In this document: piece by piece, positions 9,122 to 16,501 of the stretch
Numbering within the stretch: position 1 is the stretch's first letter
How the letters are laid out: every line of letters begins with the position of its first letter
The notes under the pieces: generated by a model
What the model saw: only the letters and a program-made list of their open reading frames with translations
Database searches by the model: none
What the model was told of the DNA's origin: nothing
Assembly (NCBI RefSeq): GCF_004028635.1
Contig: NZ_RQJW01000010.1
Span: forward strand, 1 to 64,000
DNA length: 64,000 bases
Source of the DNA: Streptomyces cyaneus
GTDB taxonomy: Bacteria; Actinomycetota; Actinomycetes; Streptomycetales; Streptomycetaceae
Reading direction: 5' to 3'
Position numbers and translations under genes: made by a program

Positions 9122-10459
9122 TTGACTTCTGACCTGCTCGCACCTCTCGACCTGGCGTTCTGGAACATCGAGTCCGCCGAACACCCCATGCACCTGGGCG
9201 CGCTCGGAGTGTTCACGGCGCACTCGCCCACCGCCGGTGCCCACGCGGCCGACCTGCTCGCCGCCCGCGCCGCCGCCGTGCCGGGACTGCGGATGCGCAT
9301 CCGTGACGCCTGGCAGCCGCTGGGCCTCCTCCAGCCGTTCTCCTTCGGGGGCGCGACCCGTGAGCCCGCCCCCGACTTCGACCCCCTGGACCATGTCCGG
9401 CTGCACGCCCCGACCGCCGACTTCCAGGCGGAGGCGGGCCGGCTCATGGAGCGCCCGCTGGAGCGCGGCCGGCCGCCCTGGGAGGCGCATGTGCTGCCCG
9501 GGGAGGACGGCGTGTCCTTCGCCGTGCTGTTCAAGTTCCACCACGCCCTCGCCGACGGCCTGCGCGCGCTGACGCTCGCCGCTGCCGTCCTGGACCCGAT
9601 GGACATGCCCGCGCGCAAACCCCGTCCCGAGGAGCCGCGGGGCAGTCGACTTCCGGATGTGCGCAAGTTGCCGGGGCTGCTGCGCGGCGCCGTGTCCGAC
9701 GTGGGTCGGGCCCTCGACATCGGGGCCTCGGTCGCCGTGTCCACCTTGGGTGTGCGCTCGTCGTCCGCGCTGACCGCGGAGCCGAGCGGCACCCGACGTA
9801 CGGCCGGTGTCGTGGTCGACATCGACGACGTGCACGTGGTCCGCAAAGCCGTCGGCGGCACCGTCAACGACGTCCTCATCGCGGTCGTCGCGGGCGCCCT
9901 GCGCCGCTGGCTCGACGAGCGCGGCGACGGCAGCGAGGGCGTCGCGCCCCGCGCCCTGATCCCCGTCTCCAAGCGCCGGCCGCGCACCGCGCACCCGCAG
10001 GGCAACCGGCTGTCCGGCTACTTGATACGGCTTCCGGTCGACGACCCCGACCCGCTGCGCCGCCTCGCCACGGTCCGCACCGCCATGGACCGCAACAAGG
10101 ACGCCGGCCCCAACCGGGGTGCGGGCGCCGTCGCCCTGCTCGCCGACCACGTGCCGGCGCTCGGTCACCGGCTCGGCGGACCGCTCGTCGGCCAGGCCGC
10201 CCGGCTCTGGTTCGACATCCTGGTCACCAGCGTGCCGCTGCCCGGCATCGCCCTGAAGCTCGGCGGCCACCAGGTCACCGAGGTCTTCCCGTTCGCCCCG
10301 CTGGCCCGCGGCCAGTCCCTGGCGATCGCGATCTCGACGTACCGCGGACGCGTCCACTACGGACTCGTCGCCGACGCCGAGGCCGTACCGGACCTCGACG
10401 TCCTCGCCAGGGCCGTGTCCGAGGAGGTGGCGGAGCTGATCATCGCCTGCGGTCCTTGA
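9122..10459 (+). CDS. Wax ester synthase / diacylglycerol acyltransferase (WS/DGAT)
   Basis: Acyl-CoA-dependent acyltransferase making triacylglycerol or wax esters as storage lipid; membrane/lipid-body associated in this family. The 445 residues match the usual size. The catalytic motif HHxxxDG is present as HHALADG at about residues 139-145. The C-terminal half (NRLSGYLIRLPVDDPDP..., SVPLPG) fits the DUF1298 portion. The start is a TTG with GAGG seven bases upstream; no better ATG/GTG precedes the family N-terminus LAPLDLAFWNIE. It is transcribed alone after a strong terminator. Streptomyces usually have several paralogues, so the substrate preference is open. Confidence 0.88.
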   Translation: MTSDLLAPLDLAFWNIESAEHPMHLGALGVFTAHSPTAGAHAADLLAARAAAVPGLRMRIRDAWQPLGLLQPFSFGGATREPAPDFDPLDHVRLHAPTADFQAEAGRLMERPLERGRPPWEAHVLPGEDGVSFAVLFKFHHALADGLRALTLAAAVLDPMDMPARKPRPEEPRGSRLPDVRKLPGLLRGAVSDVGRALDIGASVAVSTLGVRSSSALTAEPSGTRRTAGVVVDIDDVHVVRKAVGGTVNDVLIAVVAGALRRWLDERGDGSEGVAPRALIPVSKRRPRTAHPQGNRLSGYLIRLPVDDPDPLRRLATVRTAMDRNKDAGPNRGAGAVALLADHVPALGHRLGGPLVGQAARLWFDILVTSVPLPGIALKLGGHQVTEVFPFAPLARGQSLAIAISTYRGRVHYGLVADAEAVPDLDVLARAVSEEVAELIIACGP

Positions 10460-10502
10460 GCCCTCGTCCGTCGGGATCGTTCTTCGGCCCGTTCGCCGGT
10501 TT

Positions 10503-10565
10503 TTGGAGGACCGGCCCGGCGCTCCGTACAATTCCCCGTTCGAAAGCGGACGCGGTCGGAGCGCC
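10503..10565 (+). promoter_or_regulatory. Promoter flanked by a 9-base inverted repeat
   Basis: -35 TTGGAG (10503-10508), 18-base spacer, -10 TACAAT (10527-10532). GGCGCTCCG at 10518-10526 abuts the -10 and is repeated inverted (CGGAGCGCC) at 10557-10565 in the leader. It precedes the large SDR gene. Either a bipartite operator or a leader stem is possible. Confidence 0.55.
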
Positions 10566-10594
10566 GCGCGGGTGATCACGGAAACGGCAGCGCG

Positions 10595-12112
10595 ATGACG
10601 GTGACAGAGGAAGGCTCGGCTACGACGCACGAGGTCGTGCACGAGCCCGGTGACGAGGTCGGATACGGCCCCGGCATCGACCCCGAGCGGCTGGCCGTCT
10701 GCCTCAGCGTGCTCGACGAGCTCGACAAGCTGGAGGTCGACCACCCCGACGCCATCGCCGTGCGCCGGGCCACCGCCGGCATCTACCGCACCGTCAAGCA
10801 GCGCCGCCGCCAGGAGCGCCGGGCCGCCAAGACCGCGCACGACAAGGCGGTCACGGAGGCCACGGCGACCGGCTCCGCCCAGCGCATCGACGACGAGACG
10901 GAGGGCATCCTCCCGTCGTCGGCGACCGACGAAGGAAAGATCGCGGGGATACTCCAGCGCCCGCGCTCCTGCTACACCTGCAAGACCCGGTACGTGGAAG
11001 TCGACTACTTCTACCACCAGCTCTGTCCGGACTGCGCCCGCCTGAACCGCGGCAAGCGCGACGCCCGCGCCGACCTCACCGGCAAGCGCGCCCTGCTCAC
11101 CGGCGGCCGCGCCAAGATCGGCATGTACATCGCGCTCAGGCTGCTGCGTGACGGCGCGCACACCACGATCACCACGCGCTTCCCGAAGGACGCCATCCGC
11201 CGCTTCAAGGCCATGGACGACTCGGCGGACTGGATGCACCGCCTGGAGGTCGTCGGCATCGACCTGCGCGACCCGGCCCAGGCCGTCGCCCTCGCCGACC
11301 AGGTCGCGGAGGCGGGCCCGCTCGACATCCTGATCAACAACGCGACCCAGACCGTACGCCGGCTGCCCTCCGCCTACGCCGCCCTGGTCGACGGCGAGAG
11401 CGCCCCGCTGCCCGCCGGTGAGCTGCCCGCCCATCACGTGATCGGCGCCTTCGGCTCCGGCGCCGTCGACGGCCTGGCCGCGCTGCCCGTCGGGATCTCC
11501 GGCCTCGACGCCCAGCAGGTCGCCGACCTCGCCCTGGTCGCGGGCAACGCCAGCGTCGCCCGGCACCTCGACGGCACCGCCATCGATGCGGGCGGCCTCG
11601 TCCCCGACGTCGTCGACACCAACACCTGGGTGCAGACCATCGAGCAGATCTCCCCGGTGGAGCTCCTCGAGACCCAGCTGTGCAACTACACGGCGCCGTT
11701 CATCCTGATCAGCAAGCTCCGCCCGGCCATGGCCGACGCCGCGAAGAAGGCGACGAGCGGACGCGCGTACGTCGTGAACGTCTCGGCGATGGAGGGCGTC
11801 TTCGGCCGCGGCTACAAGGGCGCGGGCCACCCGAACACCAACGCCGCCAAGGCCGCGATGAACATGGTCACGCGGACCAGCGCGCAGGAGATGTTCCAGA
11901 GCGACGGCATCCTGATGACGTCCGTCGACACCGGCTGGATCACCGACGAGCGGCCCCACTTCGACAAGCTGCGCCTCGCCGAGGAGGGGTTCCACGCTCC
12001 GCTCGACCTGGTCGACGGTGCGGCGCGGGTCTACGACCCGGTGGTGCGCGGTGAGGCGGGCGAGGACGTGTACGGGGTCTTCCTGAAGGACTACACGCCG
12101 GGCAAGTGGTAG
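10595..12112 (+). CDS. Large SDR-family protein with N-terminal Cys-rich motif
   Basis: 505 residues, twice the length of a classical short-chain dehydrogenase. Residues 1-120 are charged and helical. A CxxC...CxxC motif (CYTC near 126, CPDC near 145) suggests a zinc or Fe-S knuckle. A Rossmann domain starts near 165 with TGGRAKIG and the usual NNA (LINNATQT). Ser is seen in NVSAMEG (about 394), but the position four before the conserved Lys (K419) is Thr415 instead of Tyr, so the canonical YxxxK is absent; Y407 is the nearest Tyr. An insertion of about 80 residues lies between the NNA motif and the active site. The ATG at 10595 fits the upstream promoter. NAD(P)-binding is likely, but catalysis by the usual mechanism is doubtful. 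Role unknown. Confidence 0.8.
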   Translation: MTVTEEGSATTHEVVHEPGDEVGYGPGIDPERLAVCLSVLDELDKLEVDHPDAIAVRRATAGIYRTVKQRRRQERRAAKTAHDKAVTEATATGSAQRIDDETEGILPSSATDEGKIAGILQRPRSCYTCKTRYVEVDYFYHQLCPDCARLNRGKRDARADLTGKRALLTGGRAKIGMYIALRLLRDGAHTTITTRFPKDAIRRFKAMDDSADWMHRLEVVGIDLRDPAQAVALADQVAEAGPLDILINNATQTVRRLPSAYAALVDGESAPLPAGELPAHHVIGAFGSGAVDGLAALPVGISGLDAQQVADLALVAGNASVARHLDGTAIDAGGLVPDVVDTNTWVQTIEQISPVELLETQLCNYTAPFILISKLRPAMADAAKKATSGRAYVVNVSAMEGVFGRGYKGAGHPNTNAAKAAMNMVTRTSAQEMFQSDGILMTSVDTGWITDERPHFDKLRLAEEGFHAPLDLVDGAARVYDPVVRGEAGEDVYGVFLKDYTPGKW

Positions 12113-12116
12113 GCCC

Positions 12117-12947
12117 CTACGGGTACGGGGGTGGGGTGACGACGCCGGTGGGAGGCTGCGGGTCGTAGGGGGCCGGTCGCGCAGTTCCCCGCGCCCCTGG
12201 GTCGGCCGCGCGTACCCGCGTGCCTCCGTCGACCAGCAGATCCGCCCCCGTCACCCACTCCGCCGCGTCCGACGCCAGCCACACCACCGCCCGCGCCACG
12301 TCCTCCGGCTCCCCGATCCGACCCAGCGGCAGCCCGGCGGCCACCGCCTCCTCGCCCGGCTCCCATACGAAGCGTGCCATCTCGGTGCGGACCAGCCCGG
12401 GGGACACCGAGTTGACCCGCACCTTCGGGCCCAGTTCGCCCGCGAGCTGCTGGGTCAGGTGGGCGAGGGCCGCCTTGCTGGTGCCGTATGCGCCGATATC
12501 GGGGCCGACATGGGCGGCGCCCTCCGTGCAGACGTTGACCACCGCACCGCCGTGTTCGCCCATCCAGGCCCGCCAGGCGCACTGCACGAGCCGCAGGGGC
12601 GCCTCGACGTTCACGGCGAAGGCCTCATGCCAAGCGCACGGATCGACGTCCATGAGAGGGCCGTACGGCAGGTTCGTCGCCGCGTTGTTCACCAGGACGT
12701 CGATCCGGCCGAACTCGCGCAGGGCCAGGTCCACGACCGCCCGCAGATGGCCCGGGTCGGCCACACTGCCGGCCACTCCGACGCCGCCCAGCTCGGCAGC
12801 CGTGCGCCGTACCTCGTCGGGGTCCCGCGCGGTCACGCACACCAGCGCTCCGGCGGCCGCCAGTTGCCGGGCGACGGCGTGTCCGATGCCGCGCGTGGCG
12901 CCGGTGACAATGGCGGCCCTGCCATCAAGTCCGTACGACGACGTCAT
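12117..12947 (-). CDS. Short-chain dehydrogenase/reductase
   Basis: Classical SDR oxidoreductase of 276 residues, cytosolic, NAD(P)-dependent. Seen: TGATRGIG near residue 16, the NNA motif (VLVNNAAT), catalytic YGTSK, and PGLVRTE. The domain should end near VDGGTRVR. The last ~25 residues (ARGTARPAPYDPQPP...) are encoded by the dispersed intergenic repeat and are probably a recent read-through extension. The substrate is unknown. It converges with the large SDR gene, with four bases between them. Confidence 0.88.
   Translation of the reverse strand: MTSSYGLDGRAAIVTGATRGIGHAVARQLAAAGALVCVTARDPDEVRRTAAELGGVGVAGSVADPGHLRAVVDLALREFGRIDVLVNNAATNLPYGPLMDVDPCAWHEAFAVNVEAPLRLVQCAWRAWMGEHGGAVVNVCTEGAAHVGPDIGAYGTSKAALAHLTQQLAGELGPKVRVNSVSPGLVRTEMARFVWEPGEEAVAAGLPLGRIGEPEDVARAVVWLASDAAEWVTGADLLVDGGTRVRAADPGARGTARPAPYDPQPPTGVVTPPPYP
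12154..12199. repeat. Dispersed Streptomyces intergenic element (GGGGCGCGGGGAACTGCGCG type)
   Basis: On the minus strand this reads CAGGGGCGCGGGGAACTGCG followed by CGACCGGCCCC, a sequence I recognise as very abundant between genes in Streptomyces chromosomes. Here it lies inside the last codons of the minus-strand SDR gene. Recognition is from memory, not from a search. Confidence 0.6.
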
Positions 12948-12972
12948 CGCCGTACGGTCTCATGACGGGGCG

Positions 12973-13422
12973 TCAGTTGGCAGCCCCCAGCGGCGAGTTC
13001 CTGGCCGCCACCAGCTCCAGTACCGCGCGCCAGTCCTCCAGCACCCCGGCGTCGAACTCGGCGCTGCGGCCCTCCTCGTCGGCCTGACGCAGGCGGACCA
13101 GGTCGTCGTCGGCGGAGTCCAGGGCCCGGCACTGGTCACGGACGAGGCGGGAGACCCGTTCGCCGAGGAGCGGCCGCACCGCGTCCGCCGCGCAGTCGGA
13201 GTATCGGGCCACGTCGGCCGGGCCCAGCAGCGGGCCGATGGCATGAACGAGCCCCGCGACCTGGAGCTCCTTGTCGGCGGGGCGGCTGCGGCGCAGCAGA
13301 GCGGCGGTCTGCAGCGCGTGTTGGTGGAGATCGACTCGGGTCCTGTCGAGGCCCGGGGTGTCCCGGGTGCCCCGGCAGGCGTTCAGCAGATCCATCAGCT
13401 CTTCGACACTGCGCAGCTCCAT
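12973..13422 (-). CDS. Degenerate HD-domain protein
   Basis: 149 residues resembling small HD-domain phosphohydrolase or oxygenase-type proteins: LHQHALQTAALL (first His cluster near 33-35), then GLVHAIGPLLG where the family has HD. The Asp is replaced by Ala61, so one metal ligand is missing. YSDCAADAVRPLLGERVSRLV matches the region after the HD pair in PhnZ-like proteins. It lies 25 bases upstream of the SDR on the same strand, so the two are probably co-transcribed. It may be a non-catalytic relic or a binding protein. Confidence 0.65.
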   Translation of the reverse strand: MELRSVEELMDLLNACRGTRDTPGLDRTRVDLHQHALQTAALLRRSRPADKELQVAGLVHAIGPLLGPADVARYSDCAADAVRPLLGERVSRLVRDQCRALDSADDDLVRLRQADEEGRSAEFDAGVLEDWRAVLELVAARNSPLGAAN

Positions 13423-13895
13423 GCGTCAGTCCTCCCGCCGGACAAGCCGTTGCCGTACGGCAGCAGATCATGGCCGCCTTGCGAATCGGCCAACGGGACT
13501 TGAACTGCGCGGCGTGCTCGCGTCGCGCGCCGGGCAAGAAGATCATGTTGAGCCGAACGAGTGACTTTCAAACGGTGCATTCTGTAACAAACAGGTGAAT
13601 AGGCGGGCTGGTAAATACCGATTGACTCCGGATAGTTACACCTTGTTTGCAGCCCCATCGAGCGGGTACCCGCTCATTTGGTTAGTCTGTAGCGGACGGA
13701 CAGCTCTACAGGGTCCCAACCCACACCCACCGTCCGTCCCGGGACAAGCCGGTGCACAACGGCCTGCTCGCACACCAGTTACCGGCGCCACCGCGTCCGA
13801 GCCGACTTTGAGTTAAGACCCGAGCGGGCGTCAGGTGCCGGACCGCAGACCGGCCGGCCCGCCCCGAGGGTGATCCGACACAGAAGGAGTGCGCG
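13423..13895. other. Long intergenic region, relatively AT-rich
   Basis: About 470 bases without a gene I can support. The stretch around 13545-13690 is clearly richer in A/T than its surroundings and should contain promoters for the divergent HD/SDR genes and for the small peptide gene. An 8-base inverted repeat (GGACGGAC at 13694-13701, GTCCGTCC at 13732-13739) flanks a 30-base loop. Confidence 0.5.
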
Positions 13896-14069
13896 GTGAC
13901 ACCTGAGAAGACGAATCGCGAACAGCGCCCCAAGGAACCCGCGGAGCGCGCGGGCGGCCGGTCGAACGAGATCGGCAGTCTCGATGTGTGGGCCAGGTCC
14001 GCCCCCATTCGCCTGGCGGGCTACGAGGACGACCTCGCCGAGCCCCACATCCTGCCCAGCGTCGACTGA
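13896..14069 (+). CDS. 57-residue orphan peptide, possible modified-peptide precursor
   Basis: Short reading frame from GTG 13896 to TGA 14067-14069, preceded by AGAAGGAG at ideal spacing, the best ribosome site in the area. Residues 1-27 are polar and charged (KTNREQRPKEPAERAGG). Residues 28-57 are quite different: SLDVWARSAPIRLAGY, then EDDLAEPHILPSVD. The leader/core appearance with one Trp and one Tyr in the C-terminal half resembles ribosomal peptide precursors, but I see no maturase, protease or exporter next to it. It may instead be a small regulatory or interaction protein. Codon use is Streptomyces-like (third positions mostly G/C). Confidence 0.6.
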   Translation: MTPEKTNREQRPKEPAERAGGRSNEIGSLDVWARSAPIRLAGYEDDLAEPHILPSVD

Positions 14070-14136
14070 TCGGGTCGACCGACGGGGCAGAACCCTTCGC
14101 GATCGCCGACCGCATGGGCGTGCGAGACTCACGCCC

Positions 14137-14619
14137 ATGCTGATCAGAGAAGCCGCGGCCGACGACTGGCCGCGGATTTGGCCTTTTTGGCGTCGGATCG
14201 TCGCCGCCGGCGAGACCTATGCATGGGACCCGGACACCTCCGAGGATGCGGCCCGGGCCTTGTGGATGAACCCGGCCAAGCGCGTCCATGTCGTCGAGGA
14301 CGATGCGGGCGCGGTCGTCGCCTCCGCCTACGTCACCCCCAACTACGGCGGCCCCGCCGCCCGGATCGCCAACGCCGGCTTCATGGTCGACCCCGACCGC
14401 GGGGGCCGCGGCATCGGCCGCGCCCTCGCCGAGTACATCCTGGCCGCGGCCAAGGCCGACGGCTACCGGGGCATGGTCTTCAACGCCGTAGTCGAGACCA
14501 ACCCGGCCGTGGCCCTGTGGACCTCCCTCGGCTTCACGATTCTCGGCACGGTCCCGGACGCCTTCGAACATCCCCGGCACGGGCGGGTGGGCCTGCACAT
14601 CATGTACCGAGCCCTTTAG
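14137..14619 (+). CDS. GNAT-family N-acetyltransferase
   Basis: 160 residues with the GNAT fold: N-terminal IREAAADDWPRIWPFW, the acyl-CoA loop GGRGIGRALAEYI (motif A), and NPAVALWTSLGF (motif B), as in phosphinothricin- and amine-acetylating members. Transfers acetyl from acetyl-CoA to an amine; substrate unknown. The ATG at 14137 is preferred because the family starts there, although the ribosome site is weak. It lies 67 bases after the small peptide gene on the same strand, so co-transcription is possible. Confidence 0.87.
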   Translation: MLIREAAADDWPRIWPFWRRIVAAGETYAWDPDTSEDAARALWMNPAKRVHVVEDDAGAVVASAYVTPNYGGPAARIANAGFMVDPDRGGRGIGRALAEYILAAAKADGYRGMVFNAVVETNPAVALWTSLGFTILGTVPDAFEHPRHGRVGLHIMYRAL

Positions 14620-14655
14620 GCGGCCCTTTAGGTGACCGCCTCCATGTCTTCCCTG

Positions 14656-14698
14656 TTTGCCTAAAAGCTTTAGGCAAATGCATAATCGCCTCTGGCGA
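14656..14698 (+). promoter_or_regulatory. TetR operator overlapping a promoter
   Basis: A perfect palindrome, TTTGCCTAAA / 3-base spacer / TTTAGGCAAA (14656-14678). It overlaps the -35 TTGCCT (14657-14662) and the spacer of a promoter whose -10 is CATAAT (14681-14686, 18-base spacing). A second small inverted repeat TCGCC-TCT-GGCGA follows at 14686-14698. Binding here would block RNA polymerase, so autoregulation by the adjacent TetR is the natural inference. Confidence 0.78.
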
Positions 14699-14712
14699 AT
14701 GGGAGGACGGTT

Positions 14713-15291
14713 GTGGCACGCGTAGGACTGACCACGGAGCGCCTGGTCCGAGCGGGTGCGGAGCTCGCCGACGAGGTCGGCTTCGAGCAGGTGACCGTGT
14801 CGGAGCTCGCCCGGCGCTTCGACGTCAAGGTCGCGAGCCTGTACTCGCATGTGAAGAACTCCCAGGACCTCAAGACGCGCATCGCCCTGTTCGCGCTGGA
14901 GGAGCTGGCCGACCGGGCCGCCGACGCCGTGGCCGGACGGGCCGGCAAGGACGCGCTCGTCGCCTTTGCCAACGTCTACCGCGACTACGAGCGCGACCGC
15001 CCCGGACGCGCGGCCGCCGCGCGCATGCGGCTCGACCCGGAGACGGCGGCCGCCAGCGCCGGCGTCCGGCACGCGCAGATGACGCGGGCGATCCTGCGCG
15101 GCTACGACCTGACGGAGCCGGACGCGACGCATGCCGTACGGCTTCTGGGCAGCGTCTTCCACGGCTACTCCAGCCTGGAGGCGGCGGGCGGCTTCAGTCA
15201 CAGCGCCCCCGACTCCGAGGAGACCTGGACCCGGATCCTGGACGCCCTCGACGCCCTGCTGCGCAACTGGCCCACCGAGCCCACCCCCTGA
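14713..15291 (+). CDS. TetR/AcrR-family transcriptional regulator
   Basis: 192 residues. N-terminal helix-turn-helix at about residues 10-50 (VTVSELARRFDVKVASLYSH), then an all-helical ligand domain of the WHG-like TetR subgroup with HGYSSLEAAGGF near residue 155. GTG start with AGGA seven bases upstream. The perfect palindrome overlapping its promoter implies autorepression. The SGNH hydrolase gene follows after 16 bases, so this regulator probably controls it; an ester or acyl ligand would make sense but is inferred. Confidence 0.9.
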   Translation: MARVGLTTERLVRAGAELADEVGFEQVTVSELARRFDVKVASLYSHVKNSQDLKTRIALFALEELADRAADAVAGRAGKDALVAFANVYRDYERDRPGRAAAARMRLDPETAAASAGVRHAQMTRAILRGYDLTEPDATHAVRLLGSVFHGYSSLEAAGGFSHSAPDSEETWTRILDALDALLRNWPTEPTP

Positions 15292-15307
15292 CCGACAGGC
15301 TGAGGAC

Positions 15308-16489
15308 ATGGACACCGAGCACGACTGGATCACCACGCCCGTCACCGCCGACCTCCTGCGCGGCGCCCTCGACGTCGAGCACACCGAGCACGGCGTACTG
15401 CCGCACCGGCTGCCCGCACGGGCACGAGCCCAGAACACCGACGGGCAGCTGGCGATGGCCGAGTCCCAGCCCTCCGGTGTACGGCTGGCCTTCCGCACCG
15501 CAGCGACCGCCGTCGAGCTGGACACACTGCCCACCAAACGCACCTATGTGGGTGCCCCACCCCGCCCGCACGGTGTATACGATCTGGTCGTCGACGGCCG
15601 TCCCGCGGGGCAGGGCAGCGTGACCGACGGCAACGTCGTGATCGTCGACATGGCCGCCGGGACCGCCGAGCACCGGCCCGGCCGGCCGGGCACCGTGCGC
15701 TTCACCGGGCTGCCCGACGGCGACAAGGACGTCGAGATCTGGCTGCCGCACAACGAGACCACCGAACTGATCGGCCTGCGCACCGACGCCCCCGTCGAGC
15801 CCGCGCGCGATCCTGGCCGCAGGGTGTGGCTGCACCACGGCAGTTCGATCAGCCACGGCTCGGACGCGGCGAGCCCCACCGGCATCTGGCCCGCCCTCGC
15901 CGCCTCCCTCGGCGGCGTGGAGCTGGTCAACCTGGGCCTGGCCGGGAGCGCCCTGCTCGATCCGTTCACCGCACGCACGCTGCGCGACACCCCTGCCGAC
16001 CTCATCAGCGTCAAGATCGGTATCAACCTGGTCAACCTGGACCTGATGCGGCTGCGCGCCTTCGGCCCCGCGGTCCACGGCTTCCTCGACACCGTCCGGG
16101 AAGGGCACCCGACTACACCGCTGCTGGTCGTGTCGCCCATCCTGTGCCCGATCCACGAGGAGACGCCCGGACCCTGCGCCCCCGACTTCAGCGCCCTGAG
16201 CAGCGGACGACTGCGGTTCGTCGCCATGGGCGACCCGGCGGAACGCGCGAGCGGCAAGCTGACGTTGGGCGTCATCCGGGACGAGCTGTCCCGGATCGTC
16301 AAGCAGCGGGCGGCCGACGACCCCAACCTGCACTACCTCGACGGCCGTGACCTCTACGGCGAGACCGACGCCGCCGAACTCCCCCTCCCCGACGACCTCC
16401 ACCCCGACGCCGCCACCCACCGCCGTATCGGCGAACGCTTCGCCCGGCTGGCGTTCACCGCCGACGGGCCGTTCGCGGCGACGGCCTAG
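15308..16489 (+). CDS. SGNH/GDSL-family esterase with N-terminal beta domain
   Basis: 393 residues. Residues 1-165 look like the beta-sandwich found before the catalytic domain in SsfX3-like esterases. The SGNH core begins at VWLHHGSSIS with the nucleophile Ser180. The block III/V residues are present: LGLAGSALL, the KIGIN block, and the terminal D362-x-x-H365 (DDLHPD). No signal peptide, so probably cytosolic, cleaving acyl or acetyl esters of a small molecule or sugar. GAGGA lies immediately before the ATG. It shares the TetR promoter. Confidence 0.85.
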   Translation: MDTEHDWITTPVTADLLRGALDVEHTEHGVLPHRLPARARAQNTDGQLAMAESQPSGVRLAFRTAATAVELDTLPTKRTYVGAPPRPHGVYDLVVDGRPAGQGSVTDGNVVIVDMAAGTAEHRPGRPGTVRFTGLPDGDKDVEIWLPHNETTELIGLRTDAPVEPARDPGRRVWLHHGSSISHGSDAASPTGIWPALAASLGGVELVNLGLAGSALLDPFTARTLRDTPADLISVKIGINLVNLDLMRLRAFGPAVHGFLDTVREGHPTTPLLVVSPILCPIHEETPGPCAPDFSALSSGRLRFVAMGDPAERASGKLTLGVIRDELSRIVKQRAADDPNLHYLDGRDLYGETDAAELPLPDDLHPDAATHRRIGERFARLAFTADGPFAATA

Positions 16490-16501
16490 GCGCCAGGGGC
16501 C

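Noticed and set aside
8912..11995. Minus-strand open frame of over 1000 codons
   Set aside because: Shadow of the WS/DGAT and large SDR genes; low-complexity Gly/Val/Arg protein with no motif.
13831..15543. Long minus-strand open frame of 570 codons opposite the GNAT and TetR genes
   Set aside because: Frame caused by high GC; composition is Arg/Gly-rich with no domain, while the plus strand carries recognisable genes with ribosome sites.
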